Assembly (NCBI GenBank): GCA_021796375.1
Contig: JAJYJF010000060.1
Location: 1-9,134 of the forward strand
Origin: Chloroflexota bacterium
Lineage (GTDB): Bacteria; Chloroflexota; Anaerolineae; Anaerolineales; Anaerolineaceae
Reading direction: 5' to 3'
Length of the DNA stretch: 9,134 nucleotides
The notes beneath the pieces were generated by a model. It was given only the letters and a program-made list of their open reading frames with translations, had not been told where the DNA came from and did not search any database. Positions 7,452 to 9,134 of this stretch are shown in pieces (positions within the stretch are counted from its first letter, which is position 1; each line of letters opens with the position of its first letter). The translations under genes and the position numbers were made by a program.

Positions 7452-8566
7452 ATTTTTGGAAGGAACTCCGCCAGCTTCCGCAGCCAGTTGCCGGAGAAAA
7501 TCGCGTCGACATCCGCGGCGGAATACCCGCGCGAGGCTAGAATCCCGGCGACCTTCTGCAGGTCGGCGATGGTATCCACCTCGAGCGGGGTTGATTCGCG
7601 GCCGAAGCCGCCGTCGAAATCTGAGCCAAAGCCAACGTGGCGGGCATCTCCCGCGCGCTGGCAGTAGTAGTCGATATGATCGGCAAAAAGCCCCAGGGAG
7701 ATCAGGTCCTTGCGGTCATTTCGCTTCCAGCGGGGGCTCAGGAAATAGTTAACCGGCATCGCCCCGATGACCGCGTCCCGCTGGAGGAGGAGATCGATCA
7801 GCGCGTCGGGCAGAAAGCGGTTGCTTTCGGTGCCGCGCATCATCCCCAGCGGGTTCGCGTGCGTGGCGATCACCGTTCCCGGGTAGCGCTCGGCGGCCTG
7901 GAGCGCTGCCTGGGCGTCCATGTGGCTGACATCCAGCGCGAAGCCGATTTCCGCCATCGCCTCGAGGAGCTGGATGCCCTCCGGGGTCAGCGGACCGGGT
8001 TCGCCGGTTCCGCCGGAGTAGCGCGTCCCGGCCCACGCCAGGCCGATGATCCGCAGCCCGGCCTCCCACCATTCGCCCAGCTCGTCCGGCCCGCGGACGC
8101 CGTCCGCGCCTTCCATCAGCCCTACCAGCCCCACCGGGTGGCCCACCGGACGGGCATCGTCGGGATCTTCCGGCTGGACCGCGGGCTCCTTCCATTCCTC
8201 GAGGTGCGCGGCCAGCTCTGACTGGGATCGAACCTGGCGGAACATCGCCGGCGACTCCTCGGCCAGGCGGCGGTAAAACTCCAGCTGCTGCCAGCAGATG
8301 CGGTGCGCATCCTCGGGGCCGGCGTAGGCGAGCGGGTTGCCCGGCGTGCGCTCCCGCCGCCGCGGGGCGGTGAACAGGGTGCCGAAGATCAGCGCCACCT
8401 GCCCCCGCTGGTAATCCGGCCAGCCGAGCAGGGTTTCGCGGTCCCGCGGGCTGCCGGCGGCGGCTTCCTGGCTGCGCGTCTCGGCCGCGGACCGGCGGTA
8501 ATCGCGGCCCAGGTGCAGGGCGCAGTACGCCAGGTCTTCGTGGGCATCGATCAGCATCGGCATCAC
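7448..8566 (-). CDS. peptidase M19 (renal-type, membrane dipeptidase family)
   Basis: This 372-residue metal-dependent dipeptidase has an amidohydrolase-type barrel. M19 enzymes cleave dipeptides, including ones with a D-residue at the second position. Ligand motifs can be placed: DAHED (7-11) supplies His9 and Asp11, VGLMEGAD supplies the bridging Glu152, DVSH supplies His215, THAN supplies His236, and GSDFDG (314-319) supplies Asp316. The common first motif is DGHND, so Gly is Ala and Asn is Glu here, but the His-x-Asp pair is kept. GNWLR at 359-363 matches the family ending. No signal peptide is seen, so it should be cytoplasmic. The start is uncertain: GTG 8566, ATG 8563 or ATG 8557 all precede the DAHED motif, none with a strong ribosome site. 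Residue numbers count from 8566. Confidence 0.9.
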   Translation of the reverse strand: MMPMLIDAHEDLAYCALHLGRDYRRSAAETRSQEAAAGSPRDRETLLGWPDYQRGQVALIFGTLFTAPRRRERTPGNPLAYAGPEDAHRICWQQLEFYRRLAEESPAMFRQVRSQSELAAHLEEWKEPAVQPEDPDDARPVGHPVGLVGLMEGADGVRGPDELGEWWEAGLRIIGLAWAGTRYSGGTGEPGPLTPEGIQLLEAMAEIGFALDVSHMDAQAALQAAERYPGTVIATHANPLGMMRGTESNRFLPDALIDLLLQRDAVIGAMPVNYFLSPRWKRNDRKDLISLGLFADHIDYYCQRAGDARHVGFGSDFDGGFGRESTPLEVDTIADLQKVAGILASRGYSAADVDAIFSGNWLRKLAEFLPKI

Positions 8567-8587
8567 TGATTTTCCGGTTTAATTGGG

Positions 8588-8621
8588 AAAACAAAAGGCG
8601 CATCGGGGTACGATGCGCCTT
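8588..8621 (-). terminator. intrinsic terminator of the S1 gene
   Basis: A perfect 11-bp stem pairs 8595-8605 with 8611-8621 (minus strand AAGGCGCATCG, loop TACCC, CGATGCGCCTT), followed on the minus strand by TTTTGTTTT (8596-8588). It starts 13 bases after the S1 stop codon and should separate S1 from the dipeptidase gene. It ends only about 22-25 bases before the dipeptidase start. Confidence 0.9.
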
Positions 8622-8633
8622 GCATCATCGCGG

Positions 8634-9134
8634 CTAACCCTGGGGTTCTTCCCCAGGCTCATTCTCTTCGGCCGCGGGTGGGGTCGCCTCGCTGCCGCTT
8701 TCAGGCACCTCCACTTCACCGCCGAAGGTCTGCCAGTCAAGGTCCGCGTACTGCGGCGAATCAACCCGGCGCAGGCTCAGGCCGATCCGGTGGTTATCCG
8801 GTTCGATCTTGATGACCCGCAGGGTGACCACATCCCCTTCGTGCAGCACTTCGCGAGGGTGCTCGATGCGTTTTTCGCTGATCTCGGAGATGTGGATCAG
8901 GCCCTCGATGTCATCCTCCAATCGCGCGAAGGCGCCGAACTTGGTCAGCCGGGTGATCGTCCCCTCAACCAGCTGGCCGACCTGGTAGTGGCCGACGCGG
9001 TTCGCCCAGGGATCTTCCTCGAGCTGCCGGATTGAGAGGCCGATGCGCTTCTTTTCGCGGTCGATGCTGATGACCTTAACTTTGACTTCCTGACCTACCT
9101 TGAGTTTTTCGCTGGGGTGGTTGATCCGATCCCA
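8634..9134 (-). CDS. rpsA: 30S ribosomal protein S1, C-terminal part
   Basis: The reading frame is open from the right edge, so the gene begins outside the window; 166 C-terminal residues are visible. They hold the end of one S1 RNA-binding (OB-fold) domain (to about residue 43, VISIDREKKRIGLSIRQLEEDP) and one complete S1 domain (about 51-124: VGQLVEGTITRLTKFGAFARL, GLIHISEIS, GLSLRRVD). An acidic Pro/Glu-rich tail (about 126-166, ending EEPQG) follows and is probably disordered. S1 repeats in tandem bind mRNA on the ribosome. The internal ATG at 8921 lies within the last domain and is not a start. Without the N-terminus, another multi-S1-domain protein is possible, but tandem repeats with this spacing favour S1. 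Confidence 0.85.
   Translation of the reverse strand, partial: WDRINHPSEKLKVGQEVKVKVISIDREKKRIGLSIRQLEEDPWANRVGHYQVGQLVEGTITRLTKFGAFARLEDDIEGLIHISEISEKRIEHPREVLHEGDVVTLRVIKIEPDNHRIGLSLRRVDSPQYADLDWQTFGGEVEVPESGSEATPPAAEENEPGEEPQG

Noticed and set aside
8583..9035. 150-codon plus-strand open frame across the S1 gene
   Set aside because: It is antisense to clear S1 domains and covers the S1 terminator. It is a shadow.

Overview
This window comes from a GC-rich bacterial chromosome. The lipoprotein adaptor with a Pro/Thr linker, the fused two-module FtsX permease, the ribosomal protein S1 style and the gene mix resemble Chloroflexota, perhaps Anaerolineae. That assignment is an impression from protein style, not a search result. 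Genes are tightly packed. Three gene junctions overlap by four bases (ATGA or GTGA).

Layout from left to right: (1) the 3' end of a plus-strand FemAB/GNAT-type acyl- or aminoacyl-transferase; (2) a large hairpin at 753-833 that can terminate transcription from both sides; (3) a four-gene minus-strand operon, read from about 6040 down to 861, encoding two different MacB/LolD-type ABC ATPases, one permease with two FtsX modules, and a secreted lipoprotein adaptor of the HlyD/MacA type; (4) a divergent control region at 5971-6128; (5) a plus-strand TetR/AcrR regulator; (6) a 153-base convergent gap at 6780-6932 with no clear signal; (7) a minus-strand pair, an M19 (renal-type) dipeptidase followed by a small four-helix membrane protein of unknown function; (8) a strong terminator and the 3' end of the gene for ribosomal protein S1, which runs off the right edge.

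The most interesting part is the control region. Each divergent gene has a sigma70-type promoter, but the promoters face each other: the one for the ABC operon lies on the regulator's side and the regulator's promoter lies on the operon's side. Both -10 boxes read TATAAT. Between them is a 30-bp interrupted palindrome covering both predicted start sites, the expected place for a TetR dimer that shuts off the exporter and itself. The two transcripts would have complementary 5' ends of about 22 bases. Two further perfect inverted repeats lie over the operon's promoter core and over the regulator's ribosome binding site.

The likely overall picture is a self-repressing TetR regulator controlling an ATP-driven MacB-like export or membrane-extraction machine of unknown substrate. 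The flanking genes (FemAB-type transferase, dipeptidase, S1) look unrelated to it.
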